NCBI RefSeq assembly: GCF_001636055.1 | Contig: NZ_CP011789.1 | Location: 4,278,001 to 4,342,000, forward strand | Direction of reading: 5' to 3' | Source: Pseudomonas putida | Lineage (GTDB): Bacteria > Pseudomonadota > Gammaproteobacteria > Pseudomonadales > Pseudomonadaceae | Length of the DNA stretch: 64,000 bases | Part shown: positions 10,069-19,458 of the stretch, one piece after another | How positions within the stretch are numbered: position 1 is the first letter of the stretch | How the letters are laid out: each line of letters begins with the position of its first letter | The notes under the pieces: model-generated | The model's input: only the letters and a program-made list of their open reading frames with translations | The model's database searches: none | Told to the model about the DNA's origin: nothing | Translations under genes and position numbers: made by a program

Positions 10069-10107
10069 AGGAGTTTCCTGGAAGATAACCAGGACTACTC
10101 TTGCCAA

Positions 10108-11010
10108 TCACCTCAGCGGGGCACAGCCGGAACTGTTCCCGTCCTCTTCGGACATACTGGCCAACCCCAGGAACGCCTGGATCAAGCGCAACGGGCGACG
10201 CCGCTCCAGGCAGCCGATCATGTGCCGGTTGAGCAGCCCTGCGCCCGCCATGGGGCGCGCCACTACCCGTGGATCATGCGCTACCTCCGCCGAAGAGACG
10301 ATCCCGATGCCAAGCTGCGCGGCCACCGCTTCGGTTACCGCCTCGCGACTGTCCAGCTCCAACACCACTCGGGGTTGCACATGGACCGCAGCGCAGGCCC
10401 GGTCGAAGGTCTGCCGGGTGATCGAACTGGGCTCACGCAGCACCATGACCTGCTTGTCCAGAGCCCTCAGCGCCAGCTCCCCAGGCTCGGCGGCCCACGG
10501 GTGACCGACCGGCAACAAAGCGCACAGGTGCGACTCGCCCAAACGCTGCAGATACAGGCCCTTGCGCGGTTCCACCTCGGTCAGCACCGCCACATCGGCG
10601 TGCTCGGACAGCAGCGCCGCCAAGGTCTCCTGGGCATTGCCCAGGCGCAGGTTGACGGTGATGCCAGGGTAGCGTGCGCGCAGCAGCGCCAGCATCGGCA
10701 TGACCCGGTGCGGTCCGTCTGCTGCGACCTCCAGACGCCCGGTCAGCAGCTGACGGTTCGCTTCGAGCATCGCCTGGGCCTCTTCGGCCAGCCCGAACAT
10801 GGCCCGGGTAATGGCCGCCAGACGCGTGCCCTCCTCGGTCAGCTCGACACGCCGCGCAGTGCGGCGCAGCAGGGTGATCTGGTAATGCTCCTCGAGCGCC
10901 TTGACGTGTCCGGTCACTGCCGGCTGGCTGATGAACAGGCGCGCCGCGGCACGGGTGAAGCTGCCCTCGCGGGCGACGGCATCGAAGGCACGGAGTTGAA
11001 AGAGGTTCAT
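10108..11010 (-). CDS. LysR-family regulator of 2-aminoethylphosphonate utilisation (probable)
   Basis: The 300-residue protein opens with a classic LysR helix-turn-helix: FQLRAFDAVAREGSFTRAAA, then RLFISQPAVTGHVKALEEHY. A LysR substrate-binding domain follows (~90-290). It is divergent from phnW-phnX with a 110-nt gap, the usual arrangement for a LysR activator of its neighbours. LysR-type activators beside phnWX are known in pseudomonads and respond to 2-aminoethylphosphonate or a catabolite. The specific inducer is inferred from context. Confidence 0.88.
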   Translation of the reverse strand: MNLFQLRAFDAVAREGSFTRAAARLFISQPAVTGHVKALEEHYQITLLRRTARRVELTEEGTRLAAITRAMFGLAEEAQAMLEANRQLLTGRLEVAADGPHRVMPMLALLRARYPGITVNLRLGNAQETLAALLSEHADVAVLTEVEPRKGLYLQRLGESHLCALLPVGHPWAAEPGELALRALDKQVMVLREPSSITRQTFDRACAAVHVQPRVVLELDSREAVTEAVAAQLGIGIVSSAEVAHDPRVVARPMAGAGLLNRHMIGCLERRRPLRLIQAFLGLASMSEEDGNSSGCAPLR

Positions 11011-11023
11011 TTATCGGCCTGAC

Positions 11024-11038
11024 TTATGGCTGGCATAA
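11024..11038. promoter_or_regulatory. Candidate LysR-type operator (perfect inverted repeat)
   Basis: The divergent gap between the LysR gene and phnW contains TTATG-N5-CATAA, a perfect dyad that satisfies the T-N11-A pattern of LysR-type boxes. It starts 14 nt upstream of the LysR start codon and ends 82 nt before phnW. This is where a protein that represses itself and activates phnW could bind. Confidence 0.5.
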
Positions 11039-11120
11039 CAACAAACAATTTGATTGATGATTGAGCGAATTGCAACCTAGCCCCGTCGTTTCAGCCCACT
11101 GCCTGCGAGGAAGCACCGCA

Positions 11121-12227
11121 ATGACCAGCGCCCCGATTCTGCTGACCCCCGGCCCACTGACCACTTCGATCCGCACCCGCCAGGCCATGCTGGTGGACTG
11201 GGGCTCGTGGGATCGTGACTTCAATCAGCTGACCGCCAGCGTCTGCGAACAATTGCTGGCGATTCTCGACGCAAGCGCCAGCCACCACTGCGTGCCCCTG
11301 CAAGGCAGCGGCACCTTCGCCGTGGAAGCGGCCATCGGCACCCTCGTGCCGCGTGATGGCAAGGTCCTGGTTTTGATCAACGGTGCGTACGGCCAGCGCC
11401 TGGCAAAGATCTGCAAGGTGCTGGACCGCAATTACAGCACCTTCGAAACCGCCGAGGATCAACCGACCACCGCCGCCGATGTCGACCGCCTGCTCGCCGC
11501 CGACCCGGCCGTGACCCACGTCGCACTGATCCACTGTGAAACCAGCACCGGTATTCTCAACCCGCTCGCCCAAATCGCCCAGGTCGTCAAAAACCACGGC
11601 AGACGCTTGATCATCGATGCCATGAGTTCGTTCGGCGCCCTGCCCATCGATGCGCGTGAGGTGCCGTTCGAAGCCCTGATCGCCGCCTCCGGCAAATGCC
11701 TGGAAGGTGTGCCTGGGATGGGCTTCGTGTTCGCCGAGAAAAATGCCCTGGCCGCTGCCGAAGGCAACGCCCACTCACTGGCCATGGACCTTCACGACCA
11801 GCACACCTATATGGCCAAGACTGGCCAGTGGCGCTTCACCCCGCCTACCCACGTGGTCGCGGCACTACACGAAGCACTGCAACAGTACGCTGAAGAAGGC
11901 GGTCTGCCAGCGCGGCACCAACGCTACGCCAACAACTGCCGGACCCTGCTCGACGGCATGGCCAGAATCGGCCTGCGCAGCTTCCTGCCTACCGACATCC
12001 AGGCGCCGATCATCGTCACCTTCCACGCACCCACGGACGCCCGCTACCAGTTCAAGGACTTCTACGAGCGGGTCAAGGCCAAGGGTTTCATTCTCTATCC
12101 AGGCAAGCTGACCCAGGTCGAAACCTTCCGCGTCGGCTGCATCGGTGTGGTCGGTTCGGCAGGCATGCAGGCCGCCGTCGATGCCGTGGCCCAGGTGCTG
12201 CGAGAAATGGAAGTGCTGGATATCTGA
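11121..12227 (+). CDS. phnW: 2-aminoethylphosphonate--pyruvate transaminase
   Basis: The enzyme transfers the amino group of 2-aminoethylphosphonate to pyruvate, giving phosphonoacetaldehyde and alanine; it is PLP dependent and cytosolic. I chose the ATG at 11121 (368 residues, [12 protein letters not shown]) because GAGGAAG lies 7-12 nt upstream and the usual family length fits; a longer frame adds 20 residues with no homology look. The PLP lysine is Lys192 in [12 protein letters not shown], and Asp166 in [10 protein letters not shown] fits the cofactor-nitrogen aspartate. phnX follows after 35 nt, so the two steps are co-expressed and 2-aminoethylphosphonate can supply phosphorus, nitrogen and carbon. 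Confidence 0.96.
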   Translation: MTSAPILLTPGPLTTSIRTRQAMLVDWGSWDRDFNQLTASVCEQLLAILDASASHHCVPLQGSGTFAVEAAIGTLVPRDGKVLVLINGAYGQRLAKICKVLDRNYSTFETAEDQPTTAADVDRLLAADPAVTHVALIHCETSTGILNPLAQIAQVVKNHGRRLIIDAMSSFGALPIDAREVPFEALIAASGKCLEGVPGMGFVFAEKNALAAAEGNAHSLAMDLHDQHTYMAKTGQWRFTPPTHVVAALHEALQQYAEEGGLPARHQRYANNCRTLLDGMARIGLRSFLPTDIQAPIIVTFHAPTDARYQFKDFYERVKAKGFILYPGKLTQVETFRVGCIGVVGSAGMQAAVDAVAQVLREMEVLDI

Positions 12228-12262
12228 CCTCTTTGCCCACCCCATTTATGGAAATCGTGCAC

Positions 12263-13090
12263 ATGAACTACAGCAACCCCACCCAACTGCAAGCCGCCAT
12301 TCTCGATTGGGCCGGTACCGTGGTCGACTTCGGCTCCTTCGCCCCGACCCAGATCTTCGTCGAAGCCTTTGCCGAGTTCGATGTCGCGGTGTCCATCGAG
12401 GAGGCCCGCGGCCCGATGGGCATGGGCAAATGGGACCATATCCGCACCCTGTGCGATGTGCCGGAAATCGCCGAGCGTTACCGCAAGGTGTTTGGCCGTA
12501 CCCCGACCGACAACGACGTCACGGCCATCTACGAGCGTTTCATGCCTCTGCAGATCGAGAAGATCGCCGTGCATTCCGCACTGATTCCCGGTGCACTGGA
12601 TACCCTCACTGGGCTGCGCAAGGACGGCCTGAAGATCGGCTCGTGCTCGGGCTATCCGAAAGTGGTGATGGACAAGGTGGTAGCGCTGGCAGCACGCAAT
12701 GGCTATGTCGCCGACCACGTGGTGGCAACCGACGAAACGCCCAATGGTCGCCCATGGCCGGCCCAGGCTCTGGCCAACGTGATTGCCCTGGGCATCGACG
12801 ATGTCGCCGCATGCGTGAAGGTGGACGATACCGTGCCGGGCATACTGGAAGGTCGTCGTGCAGGGATGTGGACCGTGGCGCTGGTGTGCTCGGGCAATGC
12901 CCTGGGGCTGACCTGGGAGCAATACCAGGCGCTGGGTGCCGAAAGACTGGAGGAGGAACGCAAGCGGATCCATGCGCTGTTCGAGGGCTCGCGACCGCAT
13001 TACTTGATCGACACCATCAACGAGCTGCCGGAGGTGGTTGCCGATATCAATCGGCGACTGGCCAAGGGGGAGATGCCGCAGGGGGTCTGA
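12263..13090 (+). CDS. phnX: Phosphonoacetaldehyde hydrolase (phosphonatase)
   Basis: This HAD-superfamily enzyme splits phosphonoacetaldehyde into acetaldehyde and phosphate, the second step after PhnW. I chose the ATG at 12263 (275 residues, MNYSNPTQ), the family length; the longer frame adds ten residues without support. Asp15 in AILDWAGT is the HAD nucleophile. Lys56 in MGMGKWDH is the Schiff-base lysine typical of phosphonatases, offset by three from the Bacillus enzyme as I remember it. The upstream Shine-Dalgarno sequence is weak (GGAAA), which fits translation linked to phnW. Confidence 0.96.
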   Translation: MNYSNPTQLQAAILDWAGTVVDFGSFAPTQIFVEAFAEFDVAVSIEEARGPMGMGKWDHIRTLCDVPEIAERYRKVFGRTPTDNDVTAIYERFMPLQIEKIAVHSALIPGALDTLTGLRKDGLKIGSCSGYPKVVMDKVVALAARNGYVADHVVATDETPNGRPWPAQALANVIALGIDDVAACVKVDDTVPGILEGRRAGMWTVALVCSGNALGLTWEQYQALGAERLEEERKRIHALFEGSRPHYLIDTINELPEVVADINRRLAKGEMPQGV

Positions 13091-13111
13091 TGGCCTGGCG
13101 GTGACTCACTG

Positions 13112-13151
13112 GCGGGCAATTCGCAGCGGCTCGCCGCTGCGAATTGCCCGC
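13112..13151. terminator. Long perfect hairpin between convergent phnX and chrR
   Basis: Two 19-nt arms (13112-13130 and 13133-13151) are exact reverse complements separated by 2 nt. The element fills the 81-nt gap between the converging phnX and chrR-type genes, so it probably ends transcription from both sides. No T-tract follows on either strand, so it may act as a structural or REP-like element rather than a classical intrinsic terminator. Confidence 0.55.
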
Positions 13152-13171
13152 GAAAAGGACAGCGAGCGCTA

Positions 13172-13732
13172 TCACACCGCCCTATTGAGCTTCACCCACG
13201 CGGCAAACCGATCAATGAATGCCTGCAGGAACGGCCGAGTCTTGTCACTGAGCTTGCCCGCCTCGTCGAACAGTGTCGCCGCGCCTCCGATGTAGGCTTC
13301 GGGCATCTGCATGCAGGGCATGTCGAGAAAGACCAGCGATTGGCGCAGCGCATGGTTGGCACCAAAGCCACCGATCGCCCCCGGCGACACACTGGCCACC
13401 GCCGTCGGCTTGCCGCCCCAGGCACTCTGCCCGTAAGGTCGCGAGCCAACATCGATGGCGTTCTTCAACGCCCCCGGGACCGAGCGGTTGTACTCCGGAG
13501 TGACGAACAGCACCGCATCGCTGCGGCGGATCTCGTCGCGAAAACGCTGCCAAGGCGCCGGTACACCCGCGGCCTCGACGTCCTCGTTGTACAACGGCAG
13601 ATCACCGATCTCGATGATTTTCAACGCAAGGCTGGACGGCGCCAGCTCCGAAAGGGCGCGAGCCACCTTGCGGTTGTAGGAGTCCTTGCGCAAGCTGCCG
13701 ACAACGACCGCTACCGAATAGACCTGGCTCAT
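13172..13732 (-). CDS. chrR: NAD(P)H-dependent FMN reductase, ChrR type
   Basis: The flavodoxin-like protein reduces quinones and chromate by two-electron transfer using FMN, and is thought to protect against redox cycling. The chosen ATG at 13732 gives 186 residues starting MSQVYSVAVVVGSLRKDSYN, the length I recall for P. putida ChrR; four extra residues upstream would place the start on top of the AGAGG. FMN-phosphate loop GSLRKDSYNRK, family motif TPEYNRSVPGALKNAIDVGS and SPGAIGGFGANHALRQSL are all present. It is a single gene, convergent with phnX across a long hairpin. Confidence 0.9.
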   Translation of the reverse strand: MSQVYSVAVVVGSLRKDSYNRKVARALSELAPSSLALKIIEIGDLPLYNEDVEAAGVPAPWQRFRDEIRRSDAVLFVTPEYNRSVPGALKNAIDVGSRPYGQSAWGGKPTAVASVSPGAIGGFGANHALRQSLVFLDMPCMQMPEAYIGGAATLFDEAGKLSDKTRPFLQAFIDRFAAWVKLNRAV

Positions 13733-13888
13733 GGCGATTTGCATCCTCTGCTGGGGAAGGGGAACTGTGTAGTTATAGATGACCCTGCTTCACCCTCGAG
13801 GTTTTTTTCCGTAACAAGAAAACTTCCCGCCCCCTTCGCTGGTCTATGACTGCAGATATTTCTCCATATTTCAGAGGTTTCAACCTAC

Positions 13889-14107
13889 ATGGCAGCAGTA
13901 CTGGTCGGCCAATTCCACGCCCGCGACGCCGAAGGCCGCATCTACCCGGTGCATGAGTTCCAGGAGTCGACCTTGCAGGCGGACGGCAGCACCCTTGGCG
14001 CGCCGATCACCACCTATCGCCTGGCCATCGGCGACCGGGTCAATTACCTGGGTGAAGACCGTTTCGAACTGGCCCAGAGCGGCGTCGAGATCATTCGCAT
14101 TCCGTGA
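13889..14107 (+). CDS. Small conserved hypothetical protein
   Basis: The 72-residue protein reads MAAVLVGQFHARDAEGRIYP at its start and ends in VEIIRIP. It is acidic, has no membrane segment and no signal peptide, and alternating hydrophobic residues suggest a small beta-rich fold. AGAGG lies 11 nt before the ATG. Its last 17 nt overlap the end of the converging lysine decarboxylase gene. I recognise no domain, but the reading frame has native-looking codon use. The 156-nt gap upstream holds an A/T-rich stretch that could carry its promoter. Confidence 0.65.
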   Translation: MAAVLVGQFHARDAEGRIYPVHEFQESTLQADGSTLGAPITTYRLAIGDRVNYLGEDRFELAQSGVEIIRIP

Positions 14108-16343
14108 CGCAATCCACCGTGTAAGGCCCATCGCCTTCATGCTGCAGGCCATGGACATCGGCAACGAAGCCGGGAAAACCCCTATCGAAGGCTCGAGCGA
14201 AGGCCAGGTAGTCGAGGATCGAACGGGTCGCCTCGGTGAATCGTTCGCCCGGCATGATCAACGGAATACCTGGCGGGTAAGGCACCAGCATCACCGCCGA
14301 GATACGGCCGAGCAGTTGCTCGATCGGCACCGCCTCGACCTCCCCCTTCACCATCCGGTCGTAAGCCTGCCCTGGGCTCATGGCCACTTCCGGCAAGCGT
14401 GTGAACAGGCGTTTGAGCTGTTTGGCCGTAGCGTTGGCACGGTAGCAGTCGTGCAATTGCTCGCACAGATCGCGCAGGCCCAGCCCCTGATAACGCAACG
14501 GTGCGACGGCCACAACGCTGGGCAGGCACAGCTGCAGGACGGTATTGGCATCATAGTGGCGCTTGAACTCGAGCAACTCGGTCAGCAGTGTGCTCCACTT
14601 GCCCTTGGTGATCCCCATGGAGAACAGCACCAGGAAACTGTACAGCCCGGTCTTCTCTACCACCAATCCACGTTCCCAGAGGAACTTGCTCACCACCGCC
14701 GCTGGAATCCCATGCTCGCCGAGCACGCCCTCGGCGGTCAGCCCCGGCATCACCAGGGTCACCTTGAGCGGATCGAGCAGCACGTAGTCGTGCGCCACCT
14801 CGCCAAAACCGTGCCACTGGGCGCCGGGCTCCAGCAGCCAGTCCTGCGCGGCCAGGCGCTGGATACCTTCGGCCGTCGGTGGCTGCCAGATGCTGAACCA
14901 CCAGTCATCGGTCGCGATGTGCGCACGCAGGTTGGCCAGCGCACGACGAAAGCTCAGGGCCTCGTCGAACATCTCCTGCAGCAGTGATCGCCCGGCCGGG
15001 CCTTCCATCATGGTCGAGGCAACATCGAGCGATGCCAGGATGCTGTACTGAGGCGAGGTCGATATATGCATCATGAACGCCTCGTTGAAGCGATCGCGAT
15101 CAAGCTGGCGAAGGGCGCCATCCTTCACATGGATCATCGAGGCCTGACTGAAAGCAGCCAGTAGCTTGTGGGTAGAGTGCGTGCTGAACAGCAGCGGGCT
15201 GTCGACCTCGCGGGCGGTGCCCATGGCATAACGCCCACTGAAGAAGTCGTGGAACGCGGCGTAGGCAAACCAGGCCTCGTCGAAATGCAGTATCTCGACA
15301 CTCGCGCCCAGGGCCTGCTTGATCTGGCCGGCGTGGTAGCACAGACCGTCATAGGTGGAGTTGGTCACCACCGCCAGGCGAATGCGCGGCGCGCGGCCAC
15401 GGGTCAGTGGATTGGCCTGGATCTTGGACTCGATCGACTCACGGCTGAACTCGTTGAGCGGGATCGGCCCTATGATGCCCAGTTCGTTGCGCTCCGGGCA
15501 CAGGTACAACGGGATGGCACCGGTCATGATGATCGCATGCACCACCGACTTGTGGCAGTTGCGGTCCACCAGCACCAGGTCATCACGCGCGACCATGGCA
15601 TGCCAGACGATCTTGTTGGCGGTCGAAGTGCCATTGATGACGAAGAACGTATGATCGGCACCAAAATTGCGCGCAGCCCTGGCCTCGGCCTCGGCCAGCG
15701 GCCCGGTGTGATCGAGCAACGACCCCAGCTCCGGCACCGAGACCGAGAGGTCCGAGCGCAGGGTGTTCTCACCGAAGAACTGGTGAAAGGCCTGACCCAC
15801 CGGGCTCTTGCGATATGCCACGCCACCACCGTGGCCAGGCGTGTGCCAGGAATAGTTCGATTGCGCAGTGTGCTGCACCAACGCCTTGAAGAAGGGAGGC
15901 AGCAGGCCGTCGAGATAATTGTGCGCAGCCCTCGCCACCTGCCGGGCCAGGAAAGGCACAGTGTCTTCGAACAGGTAGAGGATGCCACGCAACTGGTTCA
16001 GCTCGCTCATCGCCTCGGCAGGGGCATTTTCGAGGGTAACCTGCTCACCCAAGGCAAAGATCGGCAGATCCGGTGCACGCAGCCGCGCCAGGTGGATCAG
16101 CTCGGCCATGTTCTGCAGCAGATGGATATTGTCACCGACGCCTTCGGCGGCGATCAGCATGCAGGCCAGGCCGTGGTGGGTAGCGGCGACCAGACGCGCT
16201 TCGGCATGGTCGGCGGCGGCGAGGATGGCGAAGCCATCCTGCTTGAGCTCCTCGGCGATACCCCGTATGCGCTCACCGGCGACGCTGTCGGCCTTGATCG
16301 CACGGTGGACAATGAGGATGGGAAACTTCAGGTCCTTGTACAT
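14091..16343 (-). CDS. ldcA: Lysine (Orn/Lys/Arg-type) decarboxylase
   Basis: The 750-residue PLP enzyme belongs to the large inducible-type amino-acid decarboxylases: an N-terminal receiver-like wing domain (~1-125), a PLP core (~150-560) and a C-terminal domain. The PLP lysine is Lys393 in FSTHSTHKLLAAFSQAS, and HFDEAWFAYAAF is the conserved segment before it. Length and neighbourhood match the lysine-specific LdcA of P. aeruginosa as I remember it; LdcA converts lysine to cadaverine, the first step of one lysine catabolic route. Lysine over ornithine or arginine is inferred from that match. Its 3' end overlaps the converging small gene by 17 nt. Confidence 0.9.
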   Translation of the reverse strand: MYKDLKFPILIVHRAIKADSVAGERIRGIAEELKQDGFAILAAADHAEARLVAATHHGLACMLIAAEGVGDNIHLLQNMAELIHLARLRAPDLPIFALGEQVTLENAPAEAMSELNQLRGILYLFEDTVPFLARQVARAAHNYLDGLLPPFFKALVQHTAQSNYSWHTPGHGGGVAYRKSPVGQAFHQFFGENTLRSDLSVSVPELGSLLDHTGPLAEAEARAARNFGADHTFFVINGTSTANKIVWHAMVARDDLVLVDRNCHKSVVHAIIMTGAIPLYLCPERNELGIIGPIPLNEFSRESIESKIQANPLTRGRAPRIRLAVVTNSTYDGLCYHAGQIKQALGASVEILHFDEAWFAYAAFHDFFSGRYAMGTAREVDSPLLFSTHSTHKLLAAFSQASMIHVKDGALRQLDRDRFNEAFMMHISTSPQYSILASLDVASTMMEGPAGRSLLQEMFDEALSFRRALANLRAHIATDDWWFSIWQPPTAEGIQRLAAQDWLLEPGAQWHGFGEVAHDYVLLDPLKVTLVMPGLTAEGVLGEHGIPAAVVSKFLWERGLVVEKTGLYSFLVLFSMGITKGKWSTLLTELLEFKRHYDANTVLQLCLPSVVAVAPLRYQGLGLRDLCEQLHDCYRANATAKQLKRLFTRLPEVAMSPGQAYDRMVKGEVEAVPIEQLLGRISAVMLVPYPPGIPLIMPGERFTEATRSILDYLAFARAFDRGFPGFVADVHGLQHEGDGPYTVDCVTECE

Positions 16344-16415
16344 CAGGCCGCTACCTCCAAAGGACGCGTGTCCATTTCAGGGTAGTCGAGCCTCAGGGCA
16401 ACTGTATGGGCGGTG

Positions 16416-17168
16416 TCAGCCTGCTGGCGTTTCGGTCAGTGCCTGCCACATTGCCGGTGCCCCCGCCGACTTGGCGATCGCCGCCAGACGCTCGGCATGT
16501 GCCTCGAGCTCCTCTTCGCTGGCCATGATCACCCGCCCCGGCTGACGCCCGACGATACGGCGGATCTCGCTACCATTGCCGCCCTGCCCTTCGTTGTCTT
16601 CAGCGCCCTGGCCGGCCAGCGACAGGCTGGTCTGGCCACCGGTCATCGCCAGATAGACGTCGGCAAGCAGTTCCGAGTCGAGCAGCGCCCCGTGCAGGTC
16701 ACGGCCAGAGTTGTCGATGCCGTAGCGCTTGCACAACGCATCGAGGCTGTTGCGCTGGCCCGGATGGCGCGAGCGCGCCATCATCAGGGTGTCGAGGATG
16801 GTGCAGTGCTGGGAGATGTCGGCGCGGTCCTGGCGGCCCATCAAGGCGAATTCGTTGTTGATGAAGCCAACGTCGAACGCCGCGTTGTGGATGACCAGTT
16901 GCGCGCCCTGGATGTACTCGAAGAACTCATCGGCCACATCGGCGAAACGCGGCTTGCCGACCAGGAACGCGTCGGTGATGCCGTGAACGCCAATGGCGCC
17001 CTCGTCACTCTCGCGGTCTGGCTGCAGGTAGACGTGGAAGTTGCGCCCGGTCAGGCGTCGGCCAATGACCTCGACGCAACCGATCTCGATGATCCGGTGG
17101 CCTTCGCTGACCGGCATACCAGTAGTTTCGGTATCGAGGACGATCAGTCGGGTGTTCTGCTGCTCCAC
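16416..17168 (-). CDS. dnaQ: DNA polymerase III epsilon subunit (3'-5' proofreading exonuclease)
   Basis: The 250-residue protein is the proofreading subunit of the replicative polymerase core. Exo I is LDTETTG with Asp12 and Glu14, the same positions as in E. coli. Exo II lies around IHNAAFDVGFINNEF, and Exo III contains GRDLHGALLDSELLADVY. The C-terminal ~60 residues are the flexible, lower-complexity region that binds the alpha subunit. It lies 72 nt downstream of rnhA on the same strand, the usual rnhA-dnaQ pairing in Gammaproteobacteria. Confidence 0.97.
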   Translation of the reverse strand: MEQQNTRLIVLDTETTGMPVSEGHRIIEIGCVEVIGRRLTGRNFHVYLQPDRESDEGAIGVHGITDAFLVGKPRFADVADEFFEYIQGAQLVIHNAAFDVGFINNEFALMGRQDRADISQHCTILDTLMMARSRHPGQRNSLDALCKRYGIDNSGRDLHGALLDSELLADVYLAMTGGQTSLSLAGQGAEDNEGQGGNGSEIRRIVGRQPGRVIMASEEELEAHAERLAAIAKSAGAPAMWQALTETPAG

Positions 17169-17240
17169 GCGGGGGCTCCAAGCGACTTCTGGGAAAGGGG
17201 GCGAGTATACATCAAACAGGCCACTGGCTTTGCAGGTGCC

Positions 17241-17687
17241 TCAACGCTTGGCGCGAAGCTCATCCACCCCGCGGTTGGCCAGCATGTCGGCGCGCTCGTT
17301 ACCCGGATGCCCGATATGCCCGCGCACCCACTTCCAGGTCACCTTGTGCCGGTTGACCTGTTCATCGAGCAACTGCCAGAGGTCGGCATTCTTCACCGGC
17401 TCCTTGGCAGCGGTCTTCCAGCCGCGCTTTTTCCAGTTGGCCATCCACTCGGTGATGCCCTTCATCACATATTGCGAGTCGGTGGTCAGCACCACTTCGC
17501 ATTCGCGCTTGAGCGCCATCAGCGCGCAGATCGCAGCCATGAGCTCCATGCGGTTGTTGGTGGTGTCGCGCTCGCCGCCCCACAGCTCCTTCTCGACGCC
17601 CTTGTAGACGATCAGGGCGCCCCAGCCGCCCAGGCCAGGGTTGCCCTTGCAGGCACCATCGGTGTAGATCTCGACGCTATCGCTCAT
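17241..17687 (-). CDS. rnhA: Ribonuclease HI
   Basis: The 148-residue enzyme cleaves the RNA strand of RNA-DNA hybrids and acts in primer removal and R-loop control. The full catalytic set is at E. coli positions: Asp10 ([12 protein letters not shown]), Glu48 (NNRMELMAA), Asp70 (LTTDSQYV), His124 ([10 protein letters not shown]) and Asp134 (NERADMLA). It stands between the methyltransferase gene and dnaQ, all on the minus strand. Confidence 0.98.
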   Translation of the reverse strand: MSDSVEIYTDGACKGNPGLGGWGALIVYKGVEKELWGGERDTTNNRMELMAAICALMALKRECEVVLTTDSQYVMKGITEWMANWKKRGWKTAAKEPVKNADLWQLLDEQVNRHKVTWKWVRGHIGHPGNERADMLANRGVDELRAKR

Positions 17688-17733
17688 GTACCGCCTTCGT
17701 TCGCTTGCAGGTTATCGACCATGGACGGCGCGG

Positions 17734-18492
17734 TCAGGGCTCGCTGTGACGACGATTGACCTTGGCCAGCGGCAGGGGCAAAAGCTTGCCCATCGGCTCC
17801 CGGCGCTCCATGGGCAGCGGTCGCAGGCCAACCACCATCTTGCGCGCCACCAGCAGGTAAACACCCCCGCCCGCGGTCTGCAATCCCCCGGCCATCCGCT
17901 CCCACCCCGCCAGGCGTTGTTGCCAGACCGGGGAGGAAAGCGGCGGACGATAGCACCCGAAGCGGCGTTTCTCCAGCGCGAAGCCCAGCAGGTTGAGCCA
18001 ATCGCCGACCCGCGACGGCGAGATGCAGCGCGCCTTGCGCAGCGCCCCGCGGCCGAAAAAGTGCCGCGCCCCCCAGGCGCTCCAGGGGTTGATGCCAACG
18101 ATCAGCAGGTGCCCGCCCGGGCGCACCGCGCTGGCAGCCTGGCGCAACAGACCGTGGGGCGAGAGGCTGAAATCCAGGCCATGCTGCAGCACCACCACAT
18201 CAGCCGCATGCTCGGACAACGGCCAGGCCTGTTCCTCGCAGACGATCTCCACACCCGGCAATGGCGCGCCGAGGCGCACCGTGCGTTGCACCTGCGGCGC
18301 GCTGGGCGGTGTATCGGCGCTCGGCCCATAGTGCACGAGAAAACCGCCGAAGAAGCGGCCCAGCTCATCCTCGAGCAGTTTTTCTTCCTCCTTGAGCATC
18401 AGTTGCCCGATGGGCCCGGCGAACCAGTCACGGGCCAGGCTGATCAGCTCCACCCACTCGGGGTCGGCCTGGGCAAAGGCTTGGTCGGTCAT
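17734..18492 (-). CDS. SAM-dependent methyltransferase-like protein
   Basis: I chose the ATG at 18492 (252 residues, [14 protein letters not shown]) because GGGAG lies 7 nt upstream; the open frame runs further up but overlaps the divergent gloB region and looks random. The class I methyltransferase fold is indicated by [20 protein letters not shown] and [20 protein letters not shown]. The glycine-rich motif I is weak, as in other members of this pseudomonad family located beside gloB and rnhA. The substrate is unknown. It is divergent from gloB with an 86-nt gap and may be transcribed with rnhA-dnaQ. Confidence 0.82.
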   Translation of the reverse strand: MTDQAFAQADPEWVELISLARDWFAGPIGQLMLKEEEKLLEDELGRFFGGFLVHYGPSADTPPSAPQVQRTVRLGAPLPGVEIVCEEQAWPLSEHAADVVVLQHGLDFSLSPHGLLRQAASAVRPGGHLLIVGINPWSAWGARHFFGRGALRKARCISPSRVGDWLNLLGFALEKRRFGCYRPPLSSPVWQQRLAGWERMAGGLQTAGGGVYLLVARKMVVGLRPLPMERREPMGKLLPLPLAKVNRRHSEP

Positions 18493-18578
18493 TGCATTCT
18501 CCCTCGAAGGTTTCTTCAGCCACGCCATCGCAGCTAAGATGCCTTCATGTCCCACGCCAGATGATTCGGATCCGCGCC

Positions 18579-19358
18579 ATGATACAGATCGATGCCCTTC
18601 CCGCTTTCTCCGACAACTACATCTGGTTGTTACAGGATACTGCCAAACGCCAGTGCGCGGTGGTCGACCCCGGCGACGCCAAACCGGTGCTGCAGTGGCT
18701 GCAGGCACACACCGACTGGACGCTCACCGACATCCTCATCACCCACCACCACAACGACCATGTCGGCGGTGTGGAACAACTCAAGCAGGCGACCGGTGCC
18801 AAGGTCTACGGCCCGGCCAACGAACGCATTCCGAGCCGCGACGTGGCGCTGGACGACGGCGACACCGTGACGGCGCTGGGCGTGACCTTCGAGGTGCTTG
18901 CCGTACCTGGCCACACCCTCGGCCATATTGCTTATTACAGTGCAAAAACACCGACCCCGCTGCTGTTCAGCGGCGACACCCTGTTCGCCGCCGGTTGCGG
19001 GCGAATGTTCGAAGGCACACCCGAACAGATGCAACCGGCCCTGCAGCGCCTGGCCGCGCTACCCGAGGCCACCGCCGTCTACTGCGCCCACGAATACACC
19101 CTGAGCAACCTGCGCTTTGCCAAGGCTGTGGAGCCGGATAACCCGCATGTTATCCAACGCTTCGAAGCGGTTACCCGCCTGCGCGCCGACAATCGCATCA
19201 CCCTGCCCTCGACCATCGGCCTGGAGCGTTTGACCAATCCGTTTCTTCGCACAACTGAAACATCCGTTAAACAAAAAGCAGACGAATGGAAGGGACATTC
19301 AAACGAATCCCAACCCGCTGTTTTTGCTGCCTTGAGGTCTTGGAAAGACGGCTTCTGA
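18579..19358 (+). CDS. gloB: Hydroxyacylglutathione hydrolase (glyoxalase II)
   Basis: The enzyme hydrolyses S-D-lactoylglutathione to D-lactate and glutathione, the second step of methylglyoxal detoxification. I chose the ATG at 18579 (259 residues, [14 protein letters not shown]), the family length and start sequence; 29 upstream residues in the longest frame look random. The binuclear metal site is T-H56-H-H58-N-D60-H61, with further ligands in [12 protein letters not shown] and YCAHEYT. The C-terminal substrate domain ends [11 protein letters not shown]. Confidence 0.96.
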   Translation: MIQIDALPAFSDNYIWLLQDTAKRQCAVVDPGDAKPVLQWLQAHTDWTLTDILITHHHNDHVGGVEQLKQATGAKVYGPANERIPSRDVALDDGDTVTALGVTFEVLAVPGHTLGHIAYYSAKTPTPLLFSGDTLFAAGCGRMFEGTPEQMQPALQRLAALPEATAVYCAHEYTLSNLRFAKAVEPDNPHVIQRFEAVTRLRADNRITLPSTIGLERLTNPFLRTTETSVKQKADEWKGHSNESQPAVFAALRSWKDGF

Positions 19359-19458
19359 TAACCTCACGATATATCGCAGGATGACATCCAAGGTTGACCC
19401 GACTGGATGCGGTTTCTAGAATCGCCGAAATTTTTTGCCCGGAAAACCGTGTCCGCCG

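Noticed and set aside
12095..13000. A 301-residue minus-strand frame opposite phnX
   Set aside because: It is a shadow frame rich in His and Gly; phnX has its catalytic residues on the plus strand.
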